Shown here one piece after another: positions 7,774-15,892 of a stretch of 24,752 nt of DNA. The stretch's first letter is position 1, and every line of letters begins with the position of its first letter. Both the position numbers and the translations under genes were made by a program. This stretch comes from JAVBPA01 sp031549925. Its GTDB lineage: Bacteria; Bacillota; Clostridia; Oscillospirales; CAG-272. The notes under the pieces were generated by a model. It searched no databases and was not told the origin of the DNA. It saw only the letters and a list, made by a program, of their open reading frames with translations. The DNA lies in the NCBI GenBank assembly GCA_031549925.1, contig JAVBPA010000072.1, positions 1 to 24,752 on the forward strand. Direction: 5' to 3'.

Positions 7774-8907
7774 TTACATGTTTGACGTAGCGAGGCAGGT
7801 ATAATATTCACTTCCTCCGTAATAAAGGAACCATTTGTCCGCAACTTTGGTTAATCCGGTAAAAAAGACAGTATCGCCCCAATCCGAAACAACATCTTTA
7901 TTATCGAAAGACATACAGGATTCTTCGGGACGAGAGGGAGAAGCGGAGAGAACAGGGCGCGGAAGCCAATCTATGGGTTTTTGGGGATTTGATTTGCTGA
8001 AAAGAACTTCGCCGATAGCGTAGAAATGACCAGTATGATGACCTCCGGTAAATAAAAGGATCGAATCGGAATCATTTTTACGGTAATCCGTCAAAGCGAA
8101 GCAGCCTTCTCCCCCCGGCCATGAGGTTTCAAGCTCAATACTTTCCCAATGGATAAGATCGTCTGAAATTCCCATAAGTCCGTCGTTTATGTACATTATA
8201 TATTTACCTCCGGCTTTTGCGGCAAAATTATCAGGTGTTTGGAGAACGCAGGGATTTCGGTGAATACGTTTTGCTTCCGGGAAAGCGAGACCCGCTTTTT
8301 CCCAATGAATAAGGTCGTGGGAGTGCGCCATATATACGCCGCTTATTTTCGGATCAGTTATATTATTCCAATCCCAGCGATTTAAAAACATATAATAATC
8401 CCCCCCATGACGGACAACGTTAACATCTTCAAAGCTGTAACGCGAATCATCGTCTTTGCCGAAGAAAGGAGAAGCTCCGGCAATGCGTTCAAAATTAATA
8501 CCGTCTTCACTCACGGCTATACCGATGTCGCATTTGTAATTAAGATCCTGATAAGGCGCGTTTTTATCCGGTTTGAAAGGAAACTCACCGCGATAAATAT
8601 AATAAAATTTATTTCCGATGTATAATATCGAACCGTTGTGTACTCCGCCTCCGAAACGTCCGCAATCCCAGCCTTTGGGGTCAGGCGCGAATACGGGATT
8701 GTTTTCGTAACGTTTAAAATTCCCGATTGCCCACAAAGGAGGATTGTAGGAGTCAAAATCAATTGGAGTATTTGAAAATCCTCCCCAATATTTTTTTTCA
8801 TCATATCTCTTTTCAATTAAGTGTACGCCTTCGCCGGATGAAAATTGCCAGTCAAAAAAACCTTTACCGAAAAAAGTTTTGCGTTCGTTCTTATTATTTG
8901 CATCCAT
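7774..8907 (-). CDS. GH130-type glycoside phosphorylase/hydrolase
   Basis: The 377-residue protein reads as a five-bladed beta-propeller of the GH130 (beta-mannoside phosphorylase) type. It shows NPVFAP near the start, then GRFGGGVHNGSILYIGNKFYYIYRGE, DIGIAVSEDGINFER, an EDVNVV blade and a final YYGGSEYYTCLATS, corresponding to the family's closing strand. GH130 enzymes cleave beta-mannosides with phosphate, or with water in some subgroups. No signal peptide is present, so it acts in the cytoplasm on imported sugars. AAAGGAA lies 8 nt before the ATG. The family is likely; phosphorylase versus hydrolase, and the sugar, are not decided by what I can see. GH43-like folds are the main alternative. 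Confidence 0.7.
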   Translation of the reverse strand: MDANNKNERKTFFGKGFFDWQFSSGEGVHLIEKRYDEKKYWGGFSNTPIDFDSYNPPLWAIGNFKRYENNPVFAPDPKGWDCGRFGGGVHNGSILYIGNKFYYIYRGEFPFKPDKNAPYQDLNYKCDIGIAVSEDGINFERIAGASPFFGKDDDSRYSFEDVNVVRHGGDYYMFLNRWDWNNITDPKISGVYMAHSHDLIHWEKAGLAFPEAKRIHRNPCVLQTPDNFAAKAGGKYIMYINDGLMGISDDLIHWESIELETSWPGGEGCFALTDYRKNDSDSILLFTGGHHTGHFYAIGEVLFSKSNPQKPIDWLPRPVLSASPSRPEESCMSFDNKDVVSDWGDTVFFTGLTKVADKWFLYYGGSEYYTCLATSNM

Positions 8908-9002
8908 TTGGATATTTCCTTTATAAAATATAATTATTTTTAAGTTAAGTATTTCAAAAACACAAAAAATGTATTATTATATTGGTATGTAAAATTACAT
9001 TT

Positions 9003-9980
9003 TCAAAAACAAAAAGAATTTAAGCATTTACATTCATTTTCAAGATAAAATAGTTCGGATAAACGATTTGCTTCTGATAAATCGTCGCTTATAATACTTT
9101 CAAGAAACGCCCAGATATCCTCAAGCTTTCTCCTTGATATATAAAAAGAAAGCAAATCTTTATTAATTTTAAACTGCGGGCAAATATTTGTATAATGTCT
9201 GTAAAATGATTCCCAGTAATCCTTAAAGACAAACATAAACAAATCAGCTTCGGCTGGAGCAAGCTTTAAACCCTCCCAATCGACGAGAACCAAGGAACCG
9301 TTTTGTGCCTGTATTAAATTAAATCCGTGCGCGTCTGTATGGCAAAGCACCATTTTTGCTTTTGTATTTTTCATTTTACCTGCGAGTGATATTGTAGTTT
9401 TTATCATCTCTTTTAATTGTTCAAAGCATGGATTTAGTATTTTTCTAATATCATCAGGTGCGTTATTGTATCCGTGATTTAAATAGTTTTCAAGAGAAAA
9501 ACAAAATGGTACGGCAAAATCTTCTTTTATACTGGTATAATCATTAATAAATTCATCCCCGGAGCTGTGCAAATGGGCTAATGTTTCAGACAGCTGTATT
9601 ATCTGGTCTTGCGAAAGCGGATTTTTTTCGACAGTGAAACCTTCGATAAAATCGAAAAGAATATAAACATACATATCATCCTCATATCGGTGATTTTTTC
9701 CGGAAGTTGATATAGGACGCAGGATTTTATTTTTTAGTTCGTTTTTTTCGCAAAGCCTTTTTAAAGCAGGGATATAAATATCAATATTTTTTATCCAAAT
9801 CGATGTCTGCGATAAATTTTTATCGTATATTTTCAAAAAAAATATTCCTTCATCCGCAATAATTTTATAAGATAAAGCGGACAGTCCTCCGAAAACTTCA
9901 GATGCAGAAACAAATTTAATGTTATATTCTTTTTTCAATACTTCTTTTATTCTTTCATGTGTGAGCGATATACTGTCCAA
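9003..9980 (-). CDS. APH-fold phosphotransferase (small-molecule kinase)
   Basis: The 325-residue protein has the aminoglycoside-phosphotransferase/choline-kinase fold. HTDAHGFN near residue 213 is the HxDxxxxN catalytic loop, and VDWEG near 231 supplies the metal-binding aspartate. The N-terminal lobe contains FFLKIYDKN, with a likely ATP-binding lysine, and FDFIEGF at the hinge. The start is TTG at 9980; AGGAG lies 9 nt upstream and no ATG fits better. Family members phosphorylate choline, thiamine, homoserine, sugars or antibiotics, and nothing in the sequence identifies the substrate. Antibiotic resistance should not be assumed. The gene follows its own probable promoter and is transcribed toward the GH130 gene 95 nt downstream. 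Confidence 0.75.
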   Translation of the reverse strand: MDSISLTHERIKEVLKKEYNIKFVSASEVFGGLSALSYKIIADEGIFFLKIYDKNLSQTSIWIKNIDIYIPALKRLCEKNELKNKILRPISTSGKNHRYEDDMYVYILFDFIEGFTVEKNPLSQDQIIQLSETLAHLHSSGDEFINDYTSIKEDFAVPFCFSLENYLNHGYNNAPDDIRKILNPCFEQLKEMIKTTISLAGKMKNTKAKMVLCHTDAHGFNLIQAQNGSLVLVDWEGLKLAPAEADLFMFVFKDYWESFYRHYTNICPQFKINKDLLSFYISRRKLEDIWAFLESIISDDLSEANRLSELFYLENECKCLNSFCF

Positions 9981-10027
9981 AAGTTTATTCTCCTGTAATT
10001 TATATTGTTTTATAAGCTTCCATCGTT

Positions 10028-10057
10028 AATATATCACATAAATGAAATAAAAAACAA
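10028..10057 (-). promoter_or_regulatory. Probable promoter of the APH-fold kinase
   Basis: On the minus strand TTGTTT (10052-10057) and TATATT (10028-10033) are 18 bp apart, each with mismatches to consensus. Transcription would start near 10021, about 40 nt before the TTG start codon. Confidence 0.4.
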
Positions 10058-10242
10058 TACTATTCCATATTAATATAATAAAACTTTATGCGATAAATTA
10101 TTTTCCTTCTGTCCGATCTAAAAACAAAAGTCCAAACCATATAAAAATTCAATAAATTTTATTAATAATGTTTTATGTTGTTCGATTTTTGAGATTGTGT
10201 TAAACGTTTATGAGAAATTATTATATAATATTGAAAAACCCC

Positions 10243-10271
10243 TTGACAATCACGAGATTGTATGATATAAT
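10243..10271 (+). promoter_or_regulatory. Consensus promoter of the ABC exporter, with palindrome in the spacer
   Basis: TTGACA at 10243-10248 and TATAAT at 10266-10271 are perfect and 17 bp apart. Inside lies the inverted repeat CAATC-ACGA-GATTG at 10247-10260, placed where a bound repressor would block polymerase. Confidence 0.85.
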
Positions 10272-10307
10272 CAGCGCATCAACAAAAATCCGTTAGGAGG
10301 GATTATA

Positions 10308-11027
10308 ATGCTGGAAATAAAAAACTTTTCAAAAACATACCGCGGAGGTAAACGCGCGGTAGATAATCTCACGCTGAATGTTAACGCCGGCGATATATAC
10401 GGCTTTATCGGTCACAATGGCGCGGGAAAAACGACTACTATCCGCGCATGTGCGGGTGTTTTAGACTTTGAAGAAGGAGAGATAATAATAGAAGGAAATT
10501 CTATCAAGGAAAATCCTGTGGCTTGCAAAGCAGTAACGGCATACATACCTGATAACCCTGACTTGTACGGATTTTTGACCGGTATAAAATATCTTAACTT
10601 CATAGCTGATATCTTTGGAGTCGCCATTGATGAACGCAGGCAAAAAATTGAACAATACGCTGATATGTTTGAACTTAAAAGCTCGCTTGGTGACGTTATA
10701 TCTTCTTATTCACACGGTATGAAACAAAAGCTCGCTTTAATATCCGCACTTGTTCATTCACCTAAACTTCTCATTCTCGACGAACCGTTCGTCGGTCTCG
10801 ATCCGAAATCTTCCCACCTCTTAAAACAAACAATGCATGATTTGTGTAATGCGGGAGGCGCAATTTTCTTTTCAACACACGTCCTAGATGTTGCGGAAAA
10901 ACTTTGCAATAAAATCGCTATCATAAAGAGCGGCAAACTGGTAGCAAGCGGCGAAACATCGGCAATACGCGGAGATCAATCACTCGAAGAAGTTTTCCTT
11001 GAAATCCTTGAAGAAGACGGAAAATGA
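10308..11027 (+). CDS. ABC transporter ATP-binding protein (ABC-2 exporter type)
   Basis: The 239-residue ATPase has Walker A GHNGAGKTT at 35-43, the ABC signature SYSHGMKQK at 133-141, Walker B LLILDEP at 154-160 and the switch histidine at 191 in STHVLD. The layout and the short C-terminus (SLEEVFLEIL) match the ATPases of DrrA/CcmA/ECF-unlike ABC-2 exporters rather than importers. TAGGAGG precedes the ATG. The permease is the next gene, 152 nt downstream, and the two should form one exporter in the cytoplasmic membrane. The cargo (drug, peptide, lipid or ion) is unknown. The spacer palindrome in its promoter suggests repression by a regulator not encoded here. Confidence 0.9.
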   Translation: MLEIKNFSKTYRGGKRAVDNLTLNVNAGDIYGFIGHNGAGKTTTIRACAGVLDFEEGEIIIEGNSIKENPVACKAVTAYIPDNPDLYGFLTGIKYLNFIADIFGVAIDERRQKIEQYADMFELKSSLGDVISSYSHGMKQKLALISALVHSPKLLILDEPFVGLDPKSSHLLKQTMHDLCNAGGAIFFSTHVLDVAEKLCNKIAIIKSGKLVASGETSAIRGDQSLEEVFLEILEEDGK

Positions 11028-11179
11028 AACTTCATTTGCGAAATATCAATACTTGATTTTATAAATTTCATGTTATAATTTATTTTGGGAAACTGTTTTT
11101 ACCGCGACAGCAAAATATTTATATTTGCGGTTTTGCCGATTGATAAAAATTAAATACCGCTTACCGGAGGTGAATTTCT

Positions 11180-12802
11180 ATGAAAAATGAAAAAAAGAAA
11201 AATACAATGTTGCTGCTTGTTAAAATACAGCTGCTTGAAATTTTCGATTTTAAAAAATTGCTTCGGCCTAGAGATAAAAAAGAAAAAAGAGGATCTACCG
11301 TTTTACTCATCACACTCATTATGGTAACAATTATTATGTGTGTTTACGCGGCAATGTTTGCTTATGCAATTGCTTTAATGGGCTTTGCCGAACAACTTCC
11401 GATGTGTATGATGACTTGTGCCTGTTTGCTCACTTTTATCACATCATTTTTTGTATCACGCGGAAAACTTTTCGGATTCAAGGATTATGATGCCGTTGTG
11501 AGTCTGCCTGTTTCTATTTCGGATGTTATTGTTTCGAGAATGGTTGCGATTTACGTGTATGAACTGGCTTTCGCAGCGGGTGTTATAATTCCCTCAATTA
11601 TCGTATATGCATTTTTTGCCGAAATAAGCGTGATGTTCTGGATATATTTTATAATCTCGTTTTTCTTCATTCCGCTTGTACCGATAGTACTAGCTTCTAT
11701 CTTTGCCGTAATAATAAACGCTGCGGCTTCGCGTATAAAATTTAAAAACGCTATATCTACTATCTTCACCCTTGCGTTTGTTGTGGGCATTATGGCTCTT
11801 TCTTTCTGGTTTTCCTCTTCTGTTACCATGACAGAAGGCGGTTCATTTAAAACGATGGCAATTTTTATGACAGAAAAACTGGGTGCGGTTTATCCGATAT
11901 CTTTTATTTATAACGCTTTCATATCAAACGGAAGTTTTATTTCGTTTATAATATTTATATCAATTTCAGCCGGATTATACGCAGCTTTCATATTACTTCT
12001 CACCCCGGTTTATTCGCGTCTTAACGCTGTGCTTGCCGCTTCCTCTTCCGGAAGCGGATATAAAAAAGAAGCAGTCAAGTATTCATCGCCGTTTATGTCT
12101 CTCTGCAAAAAAGAACTTCGGAGATTCTTTTCAACTCCGATATATGTTGTAAATTGCGGTATAGGAGCGCTTATGCTTCTAATCGGAGCAGTGGTAATAA
12201 TGTTTGTCGATATAAATATTTATATACCTGCTTTTGAAACGATCTTACCCAATACAAAATCCGTACTCACATGTACAGCGCAGTTTATAATGATAATGCT
12301 TATCGGACTTTCACCCACAACCACATGTGCTCTTTCATTGGAAGGCAGCAGTCTTTGGATATTAAATTCTTCCCCTGTTAAACCATCTTCGGTTTATCTT
12401 TCAAAATTAGCCGTTAACATAATAATTACAGCTCCTGTTTCACTTCTTGCTTCAACTGTTGTCGCTATAAAACTTACCCCTTCGGTAATTGACTTGATAC
12501 TGCTGTATATTCTTCCGCTTGTTTATTGCGTATTTACTTCTGTCGTCGGACTCGCATTAAACATTCGCTGGCCTAATTTCAAATGGGCTACGGAGGTAAC
12601 AGCTATAAAACAAAGCGTTCCTGTTTTTATAATGGTTTTCGGCTCAATGATATATACGGCATTGTTCATGGTAGGATTTTTTTTGACAATCGGGAAAATA
12701 CCGACATGGGTAATACCGGCAGCGGGAATTGTTATTTCTTCCGCTATAAGCATTTTACTCCGCAAATATACATTAAACCATACGCTGCTTTTTGAAGATT
12801 AA
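11180..12802 (+). CDS. ABC transporter permease (ABC-2-like, about 12 TM)
   Basis: The 540-residue protein is hydrophobic almost throughout, with about twelve membrane segments after a basic cytoplasmic N-terminus (FKKLLRPRDKKEKR). A conserved-looking cytoplasmic motif, GFKDYDAVVSLPVSISDVIVSR near 98-119, is typical of large exporter permeases in Firmicutes that pair with a single ATPase; a second such motif, LEGSSLWILNSSPVKPSSVYLSK, lies near 390-412. The repeat suggests two fused half-transporters. ACCGGAGGTGA precedes the ATG. It follows the ATPase by 152 nt and is followed after 38 nt by the SPFH gene. The transport role is firm from context; the substrate is unknown. Confidence 0.82.
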   Translation: MKNEKKKNTMLLLVKIQLLEIFDFKKLLRPRDKKEKRGSTVLLITLIMVTIIMCVYAAMFAYAIALMGFAEQLPMCMMTCACLLTFITSFFVSRGKLFGFKDYDAVVSLPVSISDVIVSRMVAIYVYELAFAAGVIIPSIIVYAFFAEISVMFWIYFIISFFFIPLVPIVLASIFAVIINAAASRIKFKNAISTIFTLAFVVGIMALSFWFSSSVTMTEGGSFKTMAIFMTEKLGAVYPISFIYNAFISNGSFISFIIFISISAGLYAAFILLLTPVYSRLNAVLAASSSGSGYKKEAVKYSSPFMSLCKKELRRFFSTPIYVVNCGIGALMLLIGAVVIMFVDINIYIPAFETILPNTKSVLTCTAQFIMIMLIGLSPTTTCALSLEGSSLWILNSSPVKPSSVYLSKLAVNIIITAPVSLLASTVVAIKLTPSVIDLILLYILPLVYCVFTSVVGLALNIRWPNFKWATEVTAIKQSVPVFIMVFGSMIYTALFMVGFFLTIGKIPTWVIPAAGIVISSAISILLRKYTLNHTLLFED

Positions 12803-12840
12803 AAATTATAAATTAAAACATATTAAAAGGAGACCCCGAA

Positions 12841-13713
12841 ATGAAAAGAAAAACCCTGCCTATTATAATTGTTGTTATAATACTTGCGATGATAGTTGTT
12901 TTAGGAATGAATTCATTCTCACAAGTACCGACCGGACATACCGGAGTTGTAACAACTTTCGGAAAAGTAGAATCTTATGTACTCGGTGAAGGAATCCACG
13001 CAAAGCTTCCGTGGCAAAAAGTTATTAAAATGGATAACCGCGCTCAAAAAGCCAGCTTAATGCTTCAAGCATTTTCAAGCGATATCCAGCAGGTTGAAGT
13101 AGCATGTGCGGTAAACTTCAGCATTGACCGCGAAACTTCGCAAAATTTGTACCGCAATGTCGGTTCGGATTATTACAAAGTCGTTATGGAACCGCGTATT
13201 AATGAAAATCTCAAAGCAATATTTACAAAATTCAACGCAGATTCGCTCGTGGAACACCGTGAAGAGCTTTCAGCAAGAATAGAAGATCTTTTGAAACCCG
13301 AAATGAAAACGTATGGTATTGAAATAATAAATGTATCTATAGAAAATATCGATTTCACCGACGTTTTTACAGATGCTGTTGAGAAGAAGCAGGTTGCGGA
13401 GCAGTCAAAGCTCCAGGCGCAGATTGAACAGGATCAAAAAGTTATGGAAGAACAAAAAACAGCCGAACGTATCGTTATAGCAGCCGAAGCCGCAGCAGAA
13501 GTTAAAAAAATCGAAGCTGACGCTGAAGCGTATTCTATAGAAATTCAAGCAAAAGCTGAAGCCGAAGCAAACCAAAAGATAGCTACATCCCTTACAAAAG
13601 AACTTATTGAATATGTTCAGGCTAACAACTGGGACGGCGCACTCCCGCAATACTTCGGTTCTACCTCTACAGGTGTTATACCGATCCTCGACGTAACCGA
13701 AACAACCAACTAA
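12841..13713 (+). CDS. SPFH/prohibitin-like membrane protein
   Basis: The 290-residue protein has one N-terminal membrane anchor (residues 7-23). A PHB/SPFH domain follows (about 25-200, beginning VPTGHTGVVTTFGKVESYVLGEGIHAKLPW). An Ala/Glu-rich coiled coil at about 180-255 is interrupted by AEAAAEVKKIEADAEA. This is the layout of prohibitins and HflC/stomatin-like proteins, which form large rings that organise membrane patches and often guide membrane proteases or transporters. AAAAGGAGA precedes the ATG. The 38-nt gap after the permease suggests co-transcription, so it may stabilise that exporter, but this is inference. No HflK-like or protease partner is nearby. Confidence 0.88.
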   Translation: MKRKTLPIIIVVIILAMIVVLGMNSFSQVPTGHTGVVTTFGKVESYVLGEGIHAKLPWQKVIKMDNRAQKASLMLQAFSSDIQQVEVACAVNFSIDRETSQNLYRNVGSDYYKVVMEPRINENLKAIFTKFNADSLVEHREELSARIEDLLKPEMKTYGIEIINVSIENIDFTDVFTDAVEKKQVAEQSKLQAQIEQDQKVMEEQKTAERIVIAAEAAAEVKKIEADAEAYSIEIQAKAEAEANQKIATSLTKELIEYVQANNWDGALPQYFGSTSTGVIPILDVTETTN

Positions 13714-13764
13714 TAACTAAATAATAATATTAAATTTAAGATATTAACATAATCTCCGATTGCT

Positions 13765-13816
13765 TCCGTTTGCCTGAAAATAACCTTTTCCTCCTTCTTT
13801 ATTTTCAGGTAACGGA
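13765..13816 (+). promoter_or_regulatory. Long hairpin upstream of pyrK
   Basis: TCCGTT-TG-CCTGAAAATAA pairs with TTATTTTCAGG-T-AACGGA: 17 base pairs with one small internal bulge around a 15-nt pyrimidine loop. The loop contains CCTCCTT, the complement of a ribosome-binding site. No U-run follows directly, so it is a weak terminator. It could be an SPFH-gene 3' stem, an attenuator or a translational control element for pyrK. Confidence 0.55.
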
Positions 13817-13891
13817 TTGCAGTCGTCTGTTTTATTTTATCCCTCAGAACGATCCACAATTTATAATAGTATAGAAATAAGGAAAATTTTT

Positions 13892-14701
13892 ATGATCGGT
13901 GAAATCATATACAACAAAAAAATCCGTCCGGAAATAAATGTATACGACATGATGATAAAATCTCCCGAAGCTGTAAAAGTCTTTCAGCCCGGGCAATTTA
14001 TTATGATAAAATGCGGTGATGACACTACTCTTCGACGTCCGATAAGTATTTGTTTGGCGGAAAACGATGCCATACGCATTTGCTATGATGTGCGCGGAAA
14101 AGGAACGGATTGGATGTCAAGTTTGAAAACCGGCGATAATCTCGACTTTTTGCCTCCGAAAGGAAACGGTTTTAATTACAAAAAAGACGGACACGCTTTG
14201 TTGGCGGGAGGCGGAATAGGTATTTATCCGCTGCTTCCCATCGGTTTAAAATATAAAGAAAAATCAAAAGCGCTCTTTGGATTCCGCAGTGAAAACTATG
14301 TTAACTTTACAAATGAATTCATTTCACGCGGTATCGATGTTTCGTATATAACCGACGACGGATCATCGGGCAGAAAAGGCTTTGTAACAGATCTGCTCCG
14401 GGAAGAATTGCAAACAGGTAATTATGATATAGTTCATGTTTGCGGTCCGTTTAAAATGATGGAACGCTGCACCGCTATAGCCAAAGAGTTTGGTGTTAGC
14501 TGCGAAGTTTCAATGGAAGAACGCATGGGCTGCGGAGTAGGCGCGTGTTATGCCTGCGTTTGCAAAAATTTGCTCCGCGAAAATGCTGATTTAAATAAAC
14601 AAAATATTGAAAATAAAATAAATGGAGAAACCGAATTCCAGTATTTGCGCGTATGCGTTGACGGACCGGTATTTCGGGCGGAGGATATTGTATGGGAATA
14701 G
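13892..14701 (+). CDS. pyrK: Dihydroorotate dehydrogenase B, electron transfer subunit
   Basis: The 269-residue PyrK carries FAD and a [2Fe-2S] cluster and passes electrons from the PyrD flavin to NAD. I see the FAD motif RRPIS at 48-52, the nucleotide-binding GGGIGIYPL at 107-115, and the cluster cysteines at 214, 219, 222 and 255 (GCGVGACYACVC and RVCVDGPVF). The stretch between Cys222 and Cys255 is longer than usual, with an Asn/Lys-rich insertion (NADLNKQNIENKINGE). The start at ATG 13892 follows AAGGAAAA; an upstream in-frame TTG at 13817 has no such support. The last 10 nt overlap pyrD, as expected for translational coupling. Confidence 0.95.
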   Translation: MIGEIIYNKKIRPEINVYDMMIKSPEAVKVFQPGQFIMIKCGDDTTLRRPISICLAENDAIRICYDVRGKGTDWMSSLKTGDNLDFLPPKGNGFNYKKDGHALLAGGGIGIYPLLPIGLKYKEKSKALFGFRSENYVNFTNEFISRGIDVSYITDDGSSGRKGFVTDLLREELQTGNYDIVHVCGPFKMMERCTAIAKEFGVSCEVSMEERMGCGVGACYACVCKNLLRENADLNKQNIENKINGETEFQYLRVCVDGPVFRAEDIVWE

Positions 14702-15636
14702 ATGATGTTATAAGCTTGAAAACCGATGATGTAATACCCGATATGACTGTAAATATGTGCGGAGTTATACTGAAGAATCCCGTTATCACCGTTTCAGGAA
14801 CTTGCGGTTACGGAAAAGAATATTCCATGTTTTACAAACCCGGCGATTTAGGAGCGGTTACTGTAAAAGCTCTGACTATTAAACCCAGAAAAGGCAATCC
14901 AACTCCGCGAATAACCGAAACACCTTCCGGTGTCTTGAACGCAATAGGTTTGCAAAATCCCGGAGTTTATGTTTTTATAGAAAAAGAACTGCCCAGACTT
15001 AAAAAACTCGGTGTAACTGTTATCGCCAATATCGCCGGTTCAACAATCGAAGAATATTGTGCAGTAGCTTCCGTTCTTTCCGAAACAAACTGCGATCTCT
15101 TTGAACTCAATATTTCATGCCCTAATGTAAAAGAAGGAGGTGTAGCTTTCGGGGTCGATCCTATTATGGTAGAAAAAGTTACCCGCGAAGTAAAAGCCGT
15201 TTCCGGTAAACCGCTCATAGTTAAACTTTCCCCGAATGTAACTGATATTACAGAAACCGCTAAAGCGGCACAATCCGGCGGAGCTGACGGGTTAAGCCTT
15301 ATTAATACTCTCGTCGGTATGCGCTTTGATCTTAAAACAAGACGCCCTGTCCTCGGTAATAAAACAGGCGGACTCTCCGGACCCGCTATTTTCCCTGTCG
15401 CCCTTTACATGGTCAATCGAGTTCGCAACATCACTAGTCTGCCTATTATCGGTATGGGCGGTGTTAGTACATCAAATGATGCCGCTGAAATGATGATAGC
15501 GGGAGCTGACGCTGTCGGAGTTGGAACTGCCGCTTTTATGAACCCTTATGCTCCGGTGCAAATTATAGAGGGTCTCCAAACTTTTTGCCGTTCGAACAAC
15601 TATAAATCTGCTGCCAGTCTTTCGGGGCGTTCATAA
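14692..15636 (+). CDS. pyrD: Dihydroorotate dehydrogenase B, catalytic subunit
   Basis: The 314-residue class 1B enzyme oxidises dihydroorotate to orotate in pyrimidine synthesis and works as a PyrD2-PyrK2 complex in the cytoplasm. The catalytic base is Cys143 in NISCPNV, which distinguishes class 1 enzymes. Flavin and substrate contacts appear in KLSPNVTD, GGLSGPA and IGMGGV. GGAGG lies 7 nt before the ATG, which is inside the end of pyrK. About 25 extra residues precede the usual start of the barrel (VNMCGVILKNPVI). No other pyrimidine gene is nearby, so this is a two-gene unit. A terminator lies within repeat C downstream. Confidence 0.97.
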   Translation: MGIDDVISLKTDDVIPDMTVNMCGVILKNPVITVSGTCGYGKEYSMFYKPGDLGAVTVKALTIKPRKGNPTPRITETPSGVLNAIGLQNPGVYVFIEKELPRLKKLGVTVIANIAGSTIEEYCAVASVLSETNCDLFELNISCPNVKEGGVAFGVDPIMVEKVTREVKAVSGKPLIVKLSPNVTDITETAKAAQSGGADGLSLINTLVGMRFDLKTRRPVLGNKTGGLSGPAIFPVALYMVNRVRNITSLPIIGMGGVSTSNDAAEMMIAGADAVGVGTAAFMNPYAPVQIIEGLQTFCRSNNYKSAASLSGRS

Positions 15637-15639
15637 TTT

Positions 15640-15890
15640 CCGGGGACGAGGGGTTACGGGGATACGTTTACTTTTTTATGAAAAAAGTAACAAAAACAAT
15701 TATTTGTAGCTCATCCATGACTACGCATCAAAAGATTTATTGCGGTGCGTATGTTAGTTAAACTGATTAAATATAAAATCGCAGGGAAAATATTATTCCT
15801 GCGATTTTTATATTATTATCTATATCAATGTTTTTGTTACTTTTTTCATAAAAAAGTAAACGTATCCCAGTTCCTCGTCCCCGTAACCGG
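15640..15890. repeat. Intergenic repeat copy C, paired inverted arms of about 60 bp
   Basis: The left arm (15640-15698) and right arm (15829-15890) are inverted. About 40 bp covering the GGGATACG, the GTTTAC-T6-ATG-A6-GTAAC hairpin and the following CAAAAACA match exactly. The outer G-rich parts share GGGGACGAGG and GGTTACGGGG, but in different order. The 130-bp centre holds a separate terminator. The element starts 4 nt after the pyrD stop and ends 3 nt before the stop of the convergent WG/SLH gene. It could be a mobile element without transposase, or a double terminator. Confidence 0.8.
15775..15810 (+). terminator. Intrinsic terminator of pyrKD
   Basis: AAATCGCAGG at 15776-15785 pairs with CCTGCGATTT at 15798-15807 and is followed by TTTATATT. 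The A-run before it makes it two-way, so it may also end the convergent WG/SLH transcript. Confidence 0.85.
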
Positions 15891-15892
15891 AT

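Larger units (their letters stand above)
9981..10307. other. Divergent intergenic region, no gene seen
   Basis: This 327-bp AT-rich spacer separates the kinase and the ABC exporter. Beyond a promoter for each gene, I see only a perfect 10-bp palindrome, TAAACGTTTA at 10201-10210, and no small reading frame with a ribosome site or RNA gene. Confidence 0.6.

Noticed and set aside
9003..9980. Antibiotic-resistance kinase
   Set aside because: The fold is shared by many metabolic kinases, and nothing here points to an antibiotic.
13817..13891. Longer PyrK from a TTG codon
   Set aside because: The extra residues do not resemble PyrK, and the ATG at 13892 has a ribosome site.
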